Position numbers and translations under genes: made by a program | In this document: positions 9,257 to 18,405 of the stretch, in pieces | Layout: every line of letters starts with the position of its first letter | How positions within the stretch are numbered: position 1 is the stretch's first letter | The notes under the pieces: model-generated | What the model saw: only the letters and a program-made list of their open reading frames with translations | The model's database searches: none | What the model was told of the DNA's origin: nothing | DNA from: Porticoccus sp963974675 | Lineage (GTDB): Bacteria > Pseudomonadota > Gammaproteobacteria > Pseudomonadales > Porticoccaceae | Assembly: GCA_963974675.1 (NCBI GenBank) | Contig: CAXBDQ010000008.1 | Span: forward strand, 33,588-97,587 | Direction: 5' to 3' | DNA: 64,000 nucleotides

Positions 9257-10413
9257 CGGAGTTTCTCGTTCACCGCAATGGGGTTGGGGAAGTTGAATGT
9301 CACGATATAGCTTGAAACGAGGAAGGTTAAAATGGCCGCCGCCTGTATCAGGTGGGACGCCAGTATACCGATAAGGGAGGCATTGAATGCCACATAGGCT
9401 ATCAGAAGAGAAAATTCACTGATCTGTCCCAGCCGAAAACCGATATCCCAAGCAAGAATTTTTTTCTCACTTTGTCTTCCCAATAGAAACCTGAAAATAG
9501 CAGGTTTCAATATCAGCATAACGCCACCCAGTACAATGGCGGCTAATGCAATTTCTGGTAATAACCCGAGGTTAAAGCCGGCCCCTAATGAAAAGAAAAA
9601 CATGATCAGAAAAAAGTCGCGAAGAGGCTTTAGCGTCAATGCAATATGTTGAGCAATGGGGCTTGATGCAAGCGTAATGCCGGCGAGAAAAGCGCCAATT
9701 TCCCTTGACAGCCCCAAGACCTCAGCGAGTTCTGACAACCCCATGCACCAGCCAATCGCCAATAAAAAAATGTATTCTCCCATACGATCAAATTTGGCAA
9801 TAAGCTTCAGTAAGACCCAGCGTACGAAGGCCCAAGAAAAAAGAATCAGTAATGGTAGTGCTAGTAGTGTAATACCGATTTGCATGGCATCAATTTGACC
9901 GCCCTCACCGCTGAGTAGTACCAGCAAGACAAAGATGGCCAGAAAATCCTGCATTAACAGCAGGCCAATCATCATTTCGCCGATATGGCGGTGGTGCAGA
10001 ATGGTAGTAGGTAAGAGTTTGATACCAATAATCGTGCTGGAAAACATCATCGCCGCGCCAATAATGAGGCATTCTGTCAGAGTGAATCCAAACATGAGGG
10101 CGACGAGGTAACCCACAACAGCAAATGAAAATGAGCTGATAAGGGTGACAACCGTGACCTTTCTTAGGGCCATCATTAAGGATTGGGGTTGTAGATCTAA
10201 CCCAAGAAGAAATAGCAGGAAAATAATGCCAATTTCTGAGATCTCAGAAAGCAGTTGCACATCTTGCACCCAGCCTAAGCCATAGGGACCTATGAGTGCG
10301 CCAAGAGCAATATAGGCAACCAATAATGGCTGCCTGCCATAGATCGCCAATGATGCGATGATGGCGGAGCCGGTAAAAATTAAAAAGAACGATTGAAAAA
10401 CAGCTTCGTTCAT
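9247..10413 (-). CDS. CPA2-family cation:proton antiporter (KefB/YbaL-like membrane domain)
   Basis: A 388-residue polytopic membrane protein with about 12 hydrophobic segments. Typical CPA2 sequences include GALIGPYGLG (around residue 37), an FLLGLDL stretch and REIGAFLAGI (around 236). It ends right after the membrane domain, so the C-terminal TrkA-N/RCK regulatory domain of KefB and KefC is absent. It would exchange K+ or Na+ for protons; ion specificity cannot be read. It stands alone on the minus strand between sohB and the reductase operon. Confidence 0.88.
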   Translation of the reverse strand: MNEAVFQSFFLIFTGSAIIASLAIYGRQPLLVAYIALGALIGPYGLGWVQDVQLLSEISEIGIIFLLFLLGLDLQPQSLMMALRKVTVVTLISSFSFAVVGYLVALMFGFTLTECLIIGAAMMFSSTIIGIKLLPTTILHHRHIGEMMIGLLLMQDFLAIFVLLVLLSGEGGQIDAMQIGITLLALPLLILFSWAFVRWVLLKLIAKFDRMGEYIFLLAIGWCMGLSELAEVLGLSREIGAFLAGITLASSPIAQHIALTLKPLRDFFLIMFFFSLGAGFNLGLLPEIALAAIVLGGVMLILKPAIFRFLLGRQSEKKILAWDIGFRLGQISEFSLLIAYVAFNASLIGILASHLIQAAAILTFLVSSYIVTFNFPNPIAVNEKLRRN

Positions 10414-10650
10414 ATGGATATCCCTAGGACCTGCTGGCGTTAACTAATGACTACTACCGTTATCTGTTTTGCTCAAAAAGTCATAAAGAGCGAATTGTCG
10501 TACTCCACATAAACGGATTGACAACGCTATGGAATAAAAAGCAGCCTCTTTCTTTATTGTGAGTGATGGGCGTTAAGGCGGCAAGTATCTTGTTGAGGGA
10601 GCAAATAGCGAAACCAGCTGCTTCAACTCGGGTTTATTTGTATTGGGGCT

Positions 10651-10684
10651 AAAAATCCCTAGTAAGGTCGAACTTATCTAGGGA
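10651..10684 (-). terminator. Terminator of the sulfite reductase operon
   Basis: Read on the minus strand, TCCCTAGATAAG pairs with CTTACTAGGGA (one bulged base) around the TTCGAC loop and is followed by TTTTT. It lies 33 bp beyond the stop of the DUF934 gene. The remainder of the 303-bp gap 10414-10716 shows no gene; its upper end should hold the promoter of the antiporter. Confidence 0.78.
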
Positions 10685-10716
10685 AGTGAAGTGGTTAATT
10701 GTTTCTCTTTTTCCGT

Positions 10717-11199
10717 TCAGCCTTGACGGAACAGGGGGGTCGCTGGATCGACGGCACCTTGATAGGTCGTATCAAAGTCATTAAAGGATGACAGCGCCTC
10801 ATTTAAATCGATACCCTCTTTAAGGTCAAAGGCCGTGAAACCACAGCGTTTGAGATAAAAAAGTTGATCTTGGATTGGGTTGCCAATCGCTCTCAACTGA
10901 CCAGTATAGCCATAACGTTCTTTTAGCAATCGACCTATTGAGAAACCGCGTCCGTCAGTGAATACCGGAAAATTAACTGCAATAAGAGGAAACATATTAG
11001 CCTCATGCCCAACGGCTTCTACTTCCTCATCACTGTCAATCCATAGCCCCATGCACATTAAATTCAGATTGTCACGGTTATCCAGCCAGTACTGCATGGG
11101 CAATAAAAGCTTACCTGTGGGTAATTCACCTTCAAAATTTTTCTCGATAATAATCCAGGAGTCATCTACCACCTGGCCATCTTTAATGATCTTAGGCAT
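10717..11199 (-). CDS. DUF934 protein linked to sulfite reductase
   Basis: A 160-residue soluble protein of the DUF934 family, which is almost always found directly after a CysI-type reductase in gamma- and betaproteobacteria. Family landmarks are the early MPKIIKDGQ start, the central FPVFTDGRGFSIGRLLKERYGY segment (about residues 77-98), and GNPIQDQLFYLKRCGF. Its start is 2 bp after the reductase stop, so translation is probably coupled. A role in delivering electrons or assembling cofactors for the reductase is inferred from context only. Confidence 0.9.
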   Translation of the reverse strand: MPKIIKDGQVVDDSWIIIEKNFEGELPTGKLLLPMQYWLDNRDNLNLMCMGLWIDSDEEVEAVGHEANMFPLIAVNFPVFTDGRGFSIGRLLKERYGYTGQLRAIGNPIQDQLFYLKRCGFTAFDLKEGIDLNEALSSFNDFDTTYQGAVDPATPLFRQG

Positions 11200-11201
11200 C
11201 G

Positions 11202-12899
11202 TTAGGCTCCTTTGTGGTCCGTTGTTTTGGATGTTTGTATCTCTTTGGAATAGACACTTTCCTTAAACGGACTAAGCCCTATACGACGATAGGTATCAAT
11301 AAATAACTCATCGCCTTTACGATTTTCGACGTAGACATCGAGAATTTTTTCTATCATTTCTGGCATGTCGTCTCGTCCAAATGATGGGCCAAGTACGTTA
11401 CCTAGTGTTGTGTTTGTGTCAGAACTACCGCCCAGTTGAATCTGGTAAAACTCTTCACCTTTTTTATCAACGCCAAGAATACCAATGTTGCCGACGTGGT
11501 GATGTCCACAGGCGTTCATACAGCCAGAAATGTTCAGTGTAAGGTCACCAAGATCATAGACGTAGTCCATGTCGTCAAATTTTCTCTGTATCGCTTCAGC
11601 GACAGGAATTGATTTTGCATTTGCCAGGGAGCAGAAATCACCACCAGGACAACAAATTATATCGGTAAGCGTACCGATATTGGGTGTGGCGAAACCACCT
11701 GATTTGGCTTTTTGCCATAATTCAAACAGGTCAGATTTTTTTACATCGGCCAAAACCAAATTCTGGCTGTGAGTTACACGAATCTCACCCAGAGAATATT
11801 GGTCAGCCAAGTCAGCTATCGTGTCTAATTGTGTGTCAGTCACGTCGCCAGGTGCTACACCAGTGGGTTTTAACGATAGGGTTACAGATGTATATCCGGG
11901 CACCCTATGGGCACGCGTATTTCTTTGCAGCCATTTGCCAAAAGCAATATTGTTTTTGGCAAATTCGGCTAAATTTTGCTCTTCAGCGGCATCATCTTGT
12001 GTCTCATAAGAGGGCAGAGTAAAGAATCCTTTAACTCTATTAACTTCTTCACTGGTTAGCTTGCCCGGTGTTTCTTTAGTGTATTCCCATTCGGACTCCA
12101 CTTCTTGTGCAAAGACTTCAGGGGTCCAGGCACGTACTAAAATTTTGATTCGGGCCTTGTATTTGTTAGCCCTGTTGCCGTGACGGTTATACACTCTGAG
12201 AATAGCATCGAGGTAGGTGAGCAGGTCTTCTTTCGATAAGAACTCACGAATCACACTGCCGACAACAGGGGTGCGGCCCAAACCACCACCTACAAGTACT
12301 TTAAAGCCTATTTCTCCGGTATCATTTTTAACGATTTGAAGACCGATATCATGTATTTGGATAGCAGCTCTGTCACCGTCTGTACCGCTAACGGCTATCT
12401 TGAATTTACGTGGAAGGAAGGCAAATTCAGGGTGGAAAGTAGACCATTGCCGAATTATTTCACACCAAGGGCGCGGGTCCTCTAACTCGTCCTGGGCGAC
12501 ACCAGCAAATTCATCTGAGGTGGTGTTTCGAATACAGTTGCCGCTGGTTTGAACCGCATGCATCTGAACTTCTGCGAGTTCAGCCAGAATATCGGGTACT
12601 TCTTCCAGTTGCGGCCAGTTGAACTGAATATTCTGGCGAGTAGTAAAGTGACAGTAGCCTTTGTCATAGGTGCGAGCAATATGTGCCAATTTGCGGAGTT
12701 TTTTTGAATTCAACAAACCATAGGGCACAGCAATACGTAGCATGGGAGCTAGGCGTTGGATATACAGACCGTTTTGAAGGCGAAGCGGGAGAAATTCGTC
12801 TTCGGTTAGTTTTCCTGCTAAATAACGATTTGTTTGCCGGCGAAACTGCTCCACGCGTTGTTCTATAATTCTTTGATCTTGTTCGTTGTATATGTACAT
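11202..12899 (-). CDS. cysI: Assimilatory sulfite/nitrite reductase hemoprotein
   Basis: Siroheme and [4Fe-4S] enzyme that reduces sulfite to sulfide (or nitrite to ammonia) for assimilation. The 565-residue protein has two ferredoxin-like repeats and the cofactor-binding cysteines in CCPGGDFCSLANA (Cys-x5-Cys) and NISGCMNACGHH (Cys-x3-Cys). The siroheme-contact region TSGNCIRNTTSDE lies near residue 139. It is followed 2 bp later by the DUF934 gene, the arrangement of P. aeruginosa PA1838-PA1837, which favours sulfite as substrate. No riboswitch is visible in the 320-bp upstream gap. Confidence 0.9.
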   Translation of the reverse strand: MYIYNEQDQRIIEQRVEQFRRQTNRYLAGKLTEDEFLPLRLQNGLYIQRLAPMLRIAVPYGLLNSKKLRKLAHIARTYDKGYCHFTTRQNIQFNWPQLEEVPDILAELAEVQMHAVQTSGNCIRNTTSDEFAGVAQDELEDPRPWCEIIRQWSTFHPEFAFLPRKFKIAVSGTDGDRAAIQIHDIGLQIVKNDTGEIGFKVLVGGGLGRTPVVGSVIREFLSKEDLLTYLDAILRVYNRHGNRANKYKARIKILVRAWTPEVFAQEVESEWEYTKETPGKLTSEEVNRVKGFFTLPSYETQDDAAEEQNLAEFAKNNIAFGKWLQRNTRAHRVPGYTSVTLSLKPTGVAPGDVTDTQLDTIADLADQYSLGEIRVTHSQNLVLADVKKSDLFELWQKAKSGGFATPNIGTLTDIICCPGGDFCSLANAKSIPVAEAIQRKFDDMDYVYDLGDLTLNISGCMNACGHHHVGNIGILGVDKKGEEFYQIQLGGSSDTNTTLGNVLGPSFGRDDMPEMIEKILDVYVENRKGDELFIDTYRRIGLSPFKESVYSKEIQTSKTTDHKGA

Positions 12900-13149
12900 A
12901 AATTAAATAGTTACATTAATAGTATGGTTTTAAGAGATGCCTTATTAATGACAAGCGATTAATACAAAAAATTAACAAAAAATCGCCAAAGGCAGCAGAA
13001 AGGCGCGAATTCTACAGGTAATAACGCAGCTTGTCAGTGGGCTTCAAATAATAGCGATGTTGGCTGTAATTAGAAGAACTTTTTTGCTCTATGATCATCT
13101 GCTAAGGGAATAATGAAAGTGGATGTTTAAGGAGAGAGGACAACACAAA

Positions 13150-13203
13150 ATGATACTGATACAATCTTGTCCGCCCGAGCTTGGGTCGTGTAAGTTTCAG
13201 TAG
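13150..13203 (+). CDS. Possible 17-codon leader peptide
   Basis: ATG at 13150 opens a 17-codon frame with two cysteines (MILIQSCPPELGSCKFQ) that stops 16 bp before the next small gene. A purine-rich AAGGAGAGAGG stretch precedes it, though the spacing is long (about 11 nt from its 3' part). It may be an upstream reading frame that modulates the gene at 13220, or chance. It is listed because the interval 12900-13219 holds nothing else recognisable. Confidence 0.25.
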   Translation: MILIQSCPPELGSCKFQ

Positions 13204-13219
13204 CGTATGAGGTTCAAAG

Positions 13220-13348
13220 ATGTCTGAAGAAGTTGTTACTCAGGAATTAGAGCAGAAGAATGATGATAGCTGTGTAGATGCCATAGCAGCCGTCGCTTTT
13301 GTTTGTTTATTTGTGGCTGTTGTAATCTTTTGGGTAAGTAATCAATAG
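13220..13348 (+). CDS. Small single-span membrane protein (42 aa)
   Basis: ATG at 13220, with GAGG 8 nt upstream, opens a 42-codon frame. The N-terminal half is acidic and polar (MSEEVVTQELEQKNDD), and the C-terminal half is one clean transmembrane helix (residues 22-39) ending in WVSNQ. This charge/helix layout is typical of real small membrane proteins. The gene is followed by a shared terminator at 13370. Its function is unknown. Confidence 0.55.
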   Translation: MSEEVVTQELEQKNDDSCVDAIAAVAFVCLFVAVVIFWVSNQ

Positions 13349-13364
13349 AACCAATAGATTTAGA

Positions 13365-13688
13365 TCAGGCATAAAAAAAGTGGTCATCTGGGCCGCTTTT
13401 TTTATGTCTATTTTTCAGTGACATGCCTGCATTACTGAGTACAGCTTTGACAACTGTTATTACGCAGAAAATAAAAAGAATAGTGAAAATCAGCACTGAT
13501 GCGACGTAGGAATAGATATTCCCGTGCTTGAAGTCTCTGACACGATTTTTGTTGCTCTGTACGCCAAGAAATACAGATAGTGTACTAAAAACAATTTGCC
13601 CAAAAGTAGGTTTTTGATCGTTCTCAAAGTCATTTTCGTCGTTTATTAACGGTTTGTTCTCGTCAGACTTATTTTGTTTACTTTCCAC
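13365..13688 (-). CDS. DUF2970 membrane protein
   Basis: A 107-residue protein of the DUF2970 family: an acidic N-terminus, then PTFGQIVFSTLSVFLGVQS, the hallmark NRVRDFKHGN, and one long hydrophobic helix (about residues 65-88). It begins 5 bp after metH on the same strand, a pairing I recall from Pseudomonas. The last 15 residues (through HFFYA) are encoded by the terminator hairpin at 13370-13406, so the C-terminal tail is probably not functionally conserved. Function unknown. Confidence 0.82.
   Translation of the reverse strand: MESKQNKSDENKPLINDENDFENDQKPTFGQIVFSTLSVFLGVQSNKNRVRDFKHGNIYSYVASVLIFTILFIFCVITVVKAVLSNAGMSLKNRHKKSGPDDHFFYA
13370..13406. terminator. Bidirectional terminator
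   Basis: CATAAAAAAAGTGG (13370-13383) pairs with CCGCTTTTTTTATG (13393-13406) around a 9-nt loop, giving a 14-bp stem with a T-run in both directions. It serves the small membrane gene ending at 13348 on the plus strand and the metH-DUF2970 operon on the minus strand. It lies inside the last codons of DUF2970. Confidence 0.8.
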
Positions 13689-13693
13689 TAGGG

Positions 13694-16600
13694 CTATTCG
13701 TCCAAGACTGAACTTAACCAGCGCTCAAGCACTTCTGTCGGCATGCCTTTTCGTGTGGCCAAGTCTTCCAGTTGATCTCGCTGTATTTTTCCGGTGTTGA
13801 AATATTTAGACTGAGGGTGAGAAAAGTACCAGCCGCTCACAGACGCAGCGGGCATCATGGCAAAACTTTCAGTAAGAGAAATGCCTGTGTTGTTGGTCGC
13901 ATCGAGAAGAGCAAAAAGCGCTTGTTTTTCCGTGTGGTCAGGGCAGCAGGGATACCCCGGTGCTGGGCGAATTCCTTGATATTCCTCTTTGATTAGAGAT
14001 TCGTTATCCAATGCTTCAGCGGCTACATATCCCCAAAATTCTTTGCGTATTCTCATGTGTAGGTGTTCGGCAAAAGCCTCAGCCAAACGGTCTGCCAGTG
14101 CTTTGACCATAATGCTGTTGTAGTCATCGCCCAGAGCTTCGTAATCAGCAGCCAGTTTGTCAATCCCGAGGCCGGTTGTGACCGCAAATCCACCAATATA
14201 GTCCTTCACTTTGCTGTCTTTGGGGGCAATAAAGTCAGCTAATGAGACCATGTCTTTTGACGCGCCGTTTTTACGGGTTTGCTGCCGAATTTGGTGTAGC
14301 GTGGCTCTCGCTTCAGTGCGTGATTCATCTGTATACACTTCAATGTCGTCTCCGTTCACGGTATTTGCTGGCCAAAGACCAAAGACGGCACGGGCTTTTA
14401 TCTGTTTTTTGTCAATAAGTTGCCTCAGCATCTTTTGACCATCATTAAACAGGTCGTTTGCAGCTGGACCTATTTTTTCGTCGTTCAGTATTTTGGGATA
14501 TTTTCCTGCGAGACCCCAGGTAATAAAAAAGGGTGTCCAGTCAATGGTGTCCACCAGTGCTTCCAGTGGGTAGTCGTCTAAAATTTGAATGCCTTGAACA
14601 ACGGGAATGGGCGGAATGTAATTTTGCCAATCTATTTTCAGACCAGATGATTTTGCTTCAACATAGGGGAGGATCGTACCCTTTGGTTTACGGTTAGCTG
14701 TACGTACACGAACTTTCTCATATTCCAACTGAATTTCGGTAATGTAGGTATCTCGTAGCTCTTTACTCAATAGTTTGCTTGCTACGCCGACAGCTCTGGA
14801 CGCATCAGGAACATAAATGGTTTGGTTGCGTTTGTATTTCGGTTCAATTTTGACAGCCGTGTGCGCTTTTGAGGTCGTTGCTCCTCCAATTAGTAAAGGA
14901 AAATTCAGATTTTGGCGCTCCAGCTCACCGGCAATATGTACCATTTCATCTAAAGAGGGCGTAATCAGTCCGGATAGCCCAATAATATCGACTTTTTCCT
15001 TAAGGGCTGTCGCAATGATTTTCTCGGCTGGCACCATGACACCTAAATCGATGACCTCATAATTGTTGCAGCCCAATACCACCCCGACAATATTCTTGCC
15101 AATATCATGTACATCACCTTTGACCGTCGCCATGAGTACTTTGCCGTTCGTCTGCGCACCCTCGCCTTTTTCTTCTTCGATAAAGGGTTGCAGGTGAGCG
15201 ACAGCTTGTTTCATTACACGAGCAGACTTCACCACTTGAGGTAAAAACATTTTGCCCTCACCAAACAGGTCCCCCACGACATTCATGCCGTCCATCAAGG
15301 GCCCTTCAATCACATGTAGCGGACGATCAACTGCAAGGCGGGCAAGTTCGGTGTCCTCTATAATGTAGGTGGTAATACCTTTTACCAGCGCATGTTCGAG
15401 ACGTTTTTCAACGGACCATGTTCGCCACGTAAGATCTGTTTTACTTTCTTCAACTGCTCCGTCCCCACGATATTTTTCTGCGATATCGACGAGGTTTTCA
15501 GTGCCGTCGGGAGAGCGATTAAGAATGACATCCTCTACCTTTTCCCGAAGCTCATCAGGCAGGTCACTGTAAACGGCAAGCTGTCCTGCGTTGACGATGC
15601 CCATATTTAATCCGGCGCGAATAGCATGAAGCAGGAAGACCGAATGAATGGCTTCACGTACCGGGTTGTTGCGACGGAATGAGAATGAAACATTACTGAT
15701 GCCACCGGAAATCAGTGCATGAGGTAAATTTTGTTTTATCCAGCGAGCACTTTCTATGAAGTCGACGGCATAGTTGTTATGTTCTTCAATACCCGTGGCT
15801 ACAGCAAAGACATTAGGATCAAAGATGATATCTTCGGGGCAGAATCCCACTTGATTAACGAGAATATCGTAACTGCGCTGACAAATTTCCTTTCTACGTT
15901 CTAGGTTGTCAGCTTGACCCTTGGTGTCAAAAGCCATAACGACCACAGCGGCACCGTATTTTAGGCATAGTTTGGCTTGCTCTATAAAGGGTTCTTCCCC
16001 TTCTTTGAGGCTGATTGAGTTAACAATGCACTTTCCCTGGGCCCACTTTAAACCAGCTTCGATGACATGCCATTTTGATGAGTCGATCATTAAGGGAATA
16101 CGTGAAATATCGGGCTCGGAGGCAATCAACTTCAGAAAAGTCGTCATCGCGTGGACGGCATCTAACATGCCTTCGTCCATATTGATATCGATGAGCTGAG
16201 CACCATCTTCAGCCTGCTGGCGGGCGACATCCAGCGCTGTATCGTAATCCCCATCCAACACCAGTCGTTTAAAGCGGGCTGAACCGGTGACGTTGCAGCG
16301 TTCACCTATATTCACAAATAGTGAGTCTGCTGTAATATTAAAGGGCTCTAGTCCAGACAAGCGACAGGCCGGTGCTATCTCAGGTATGTCCCGTGTGTTA
16401 AAGGCTTCAACACCTTGGGCAATGGCCTGAATATGGTCAGGTGTCGTTCCACAACAACCACCAATAATATTCACCAATCCGCTCTGGGCAAACTCACTGA
16501 CAATCGCGGCCATTTCTTCCGGCGTTTCATCGTATTCACCGAATTCATTGGGTAGCCCTGCATTGGGGTGGGCGCTGACAAGTGTGCCACATAGTCTGGA

Positions 16601-17386
16601 AAGCTCCTCAATGTGTGGGCGGAGTTCTTTGGCACCAAGGGCGCAGTTGAAACCGATGGAAAAGGGCTTGGCGTGGGCCAGAGAGTTCCAAAAGGCTTCG
16701 GGTGTTTGTCCCGAAAGTGTTCTGCCGCTGGCATCGGTAATCGTGCCAGAAATCATAATGGGTAGTTCTAGTTCTTGAGTTTCAAATACTTGTTTTACTG
16801 CAAAAATAGCAGCTTTAGCGTTGAGGGTATCGAAAATTGTTTCTATCAGAATAAGGTCGGCGCCACCGGCAATAAGCCCTTCTGTTGCTTCTATATAAGT
16901 TTCTACCAATTCATCAAAACTGGTATTTCGTGCACCGGGATCGTTCACGTCAGGTGAAATAGATAGGGTGCGACTGGTTGGCCCAAGCACACCAGCGACC
17001 CATCTTGGGCGGTCTGAGGTGGCGATGGCATCACAAGCTTCACGAGCAAGCTCCGCGCCTGCTTTGTTTAATTCGTAGACCAGTGATTCCATGCCGTAAT
17101 CGGCCAGGGAAATGGATGTGGAGTTAAACGTGTTGGTTTCAATAATGTCTGCACCGGCCTCAAGGTAGACTCGGTGTATATTTCGAATGACTTCTGCCTG
17201 GGTAAGAGATAGAAGATCGTTGTTGCCCGCGACATCTTGATGCCAGTCCTTAAAGCGTTCTCCTCGGTAGTCAGCTTCGTTAAATTTATGGGCCTGGATC
17301 ATTGTGCCCATAGCGCCATCCAAAATTAGAATTCGATTACGGGCTGCCTGTTGTAGGTTGTCTATGCGGGTTTGATTAATATCCAA
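13694..17386 (-). CDS. metH: Cobalamin-dependent methionine synthase
   Basis: Transfers a methyl group from 5-methyltetrahydrofolate via cob(I)alamin to homocysteine. At 1230 residues all four modules are present: the homocysteine-binding barrel with zinc cysteines (GFNCALG and GGCCGTTPDH), the pterin-binding domain (NIGERCNVTGSARF), the B12 domain with the DVHDIG cobalt-ligand motif and its downstream GLSGLITPS, and the C-terminal SAM-dependent reactivation domain (RPAPGYPCCPDH). It lies upstream of DUF2970 on the minus strand and is divergent from nfuA across 222 bp. I see no cobalamin riboswitch in that gap. Confidence 0.97.
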   Translation of the reverse strand: MDINQTRIDNLQQAARNRILILDGAMGTMIQAHKFNEADYRGERFKDWHQDVAGNNDLLSLTQAEVIRNIHRVYLEAGADIIETNTFNSTSISLADYGMESLVYELNKAGAELAREACDAIATSDRPRWVAGVLGPTSRTLSISPDVNDPGARNTSFDELVETYIEATEGLIAGGADLILIETIFDTLNAKAAIFAVKQVFETQELELPIMISGTITDASGRTLSGQTPEAFWNSLAHAKPFSIGFNCALGAKELRPHIEELSRLCGTLVSAHPNAGLPNEFGEYDETPEEMAAIVSEFAQSGLVNIIGGCCGTTPDHIQAIAQGVEAFNTRDIPEIAPACRLSGLEPFNITADSLFVNIGERCNVTGSARFKRLVLDGDYDTALDVARQQAEDGAQLIDINMDEGMLDAVHAMTTFLKLIASEPDISRIPLMIDSSKWHVIEAGLKWAQGKCIVNSISLKEGEEPFIEQAKLCLKYGAAVVVMAFDTKGQADNLERRKEICQRSYDILVNQVGFCPEDIIFDPNVFAVATGIEEHNNYAVDFIESARWIKQNLPHALISGGISNVSFSFRRNNPVREAIHSVFLLHAIRAGLNMGIVNAGQLAVYSDLPDELREKVEDVILNRSPDGTENLVDIAEKYRGDGAVEESKTDLTWRTWSVEKRLEHALVKGITTYIIEDTELARLAVDRPLHVIEGPLMDGMNVVGDLFGEGKMFLPQVVKSARVMKQAVAHLQPFIEEEKGEGAQTNGKVLMATVKGDVHDIGKNIVGVVLGCNNYEVIDLGVMVPAEKIIATALKEKVDIIGLSGLITPSLDEMVHIAGELERQNLNFPLLIGGATTSKAHTAVKIEPKYKRNQTIYVPDASRAVGVASKLLSKELRDTYITEIQLEYEKVRVRTANRKPKGTILPYVEAKSSGLKIDWQNYIPPIPVVQGIQILDDYPLEALVDTIDWTPFFITWGLAGKYPKILNDEKIGPAANDLFNDGQKMLRQLIDKKQIKARAVFGLWPANTVNGDDIEVYTDESRTEARATLHQIRQQTRKNGASKDMVSLADFIAPKDSKVKDYIGGFAVTTGLGIDKLAADYEALGDDYNSIMVKALADRLAEAFAEHLHMRIRKEFWGYVAAEALDNESLIKEEYQGIRPAPGYPCCPDHTEKQALFALLDATNNTGISLTESFAMMPAASVSGWYFSHPQSKYFNTGKIQRDQLEDLATRKGMPTEVLERWLSSVLDE

Positions 17387-17608
17387 GATTTTTTCCGTAT
17401 AACTGCTTAGTAGAAGATGGTGTATTCTAACAGATGTGTGCCGTGTTTTTCAGTATATGCAGGGGTTCTAGAGGAGTTTTTTCTATCAAGGTCAGTTAAT
17501 AGATTAGCTGAATTGCCTGCTAGATATAGGCTTTGTTGATTGTCGTCACAGCACAAGAATGTTAGAATACATGACTAAATTACTCAGGTATAGTTTCCAG
17601 GTATATAA

Positions 17609-18190
17609 ATGCTAAATATCACCATCACCGAGTCTGCTCAAAAGTATCTTGCTGAATTGCTTGAAAAACAGGATACCGACGGCATTGGTATTAGAATGTT
17701 TGTCTCAGACCCCGGTACTCCAAAAGCAGAAACCTGTATTGCCTATTGTCGTCCCGGTGAAGAAAAGGACGATGATACGATTATGGAGTTAGAAGGGTTC
17801 AAAGCCTATTTTGGACAGAGAAGCCTCCCTTTTTTGGAGGATGCGAAAGTTGATTATGCTGATGATAAATTTGGTGGTCAGTTAACGATACGAGCACCAA
17901 ATTCGCGCATGCCTAATGTGGGTGATGACAGTCCGATTGAAGATAAAATTAACTACGTTCTTTACAATGACGTCAACCCTGGGTTGGCGGCTCATGGTGG
18001 TGTTATCAGCTTGGAAGAAGTGGTTGACGGTATTGCTATTCTTCGCTTTGGCGGTGGTTGTCAGGGTTGTGGCCAGGCCGATGTCACGCTGAAAGAGAGC
18101 GTGGAGAAAACGATGCTGGAGAACATTCCTGAACTTAAAGGTATTAGGGATGTAACGGATCATTCAGATCGTAGCCAAGCGTATATTTAG
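17609..18190 (+). CDS. nfuA: Fe-S cluster biogenesis protein NfuA
   Basis: Carrier that delivers [4Fe-4S] clusters to target apoproteins. The 193-residue protein has the two expected parts: an A-type-like N-terminal domain (residues 1-95) lacking the full set of A-type cysteines, and a C-terminal Nfu domain with the cluster-binding C151-Q-G-C154. It is divergent from metH, as in P. aeruginosa. The start ATG at 17609 follows a CCAGG sequence. Confidence 0.95.
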   Translation: MLNITITESAQKYLAELLEKQDTDGIGIRMFVSDPGTPKAETCIAYCRPGEEKDDDTIMELEGFKAYFGQRSLPFLEDAKVDYADDKFGGQLTIRAPNSRMPNVGDDSPIEDKINYVLYNDVNPGLAAHGGVISLEEVVDGIAILRFGGGCQGCGQADVTLKESVEKTMLENIPELKGIRDVTDHSDRSQAYI

Positions 18191-18314
18191 TAAAACAGGC
18201 ATATAGATAGTAAAAGCAGTTGCCATTTAATGTTTGTGGATCCAAAGTTCAGATAGACCAAGAGGGACGATGATTTTTTATGGTACTTTATACAGCAAGG
18301 GTCGTTTTTTTTAG

Positions 18315-18341
18315 CAAAATAATAGGAAAATCATTATTTTG
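18315..18341. promoter_or_regulatory. Candidate TetR operator
   Basis: CAAAATAAT and ATTATTTTG form a perfect 9-bp inverted repeat spaced by 9 nt (27 bp in all), 65 bp before the TetR-family gene. Size and placement fit a TetR dimer site controlling the regulator itself. No binding evidence exists beyond symmetry and position. Confidence 0.55.
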
Positions 18342-18405
18342 TCGGTACTGTGAACAAAATCGAAAAATTCCAGTTGGTGCAAGGTAGCTCAGCGAGGGAG
18401 GTTAG

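Noticed and set aside
17387..17608. Cobalamin or SAM riboswitch upstream of metH
   Set aside because: No B12-box-like or SAM-box sequence with the needed paired segments was seen.
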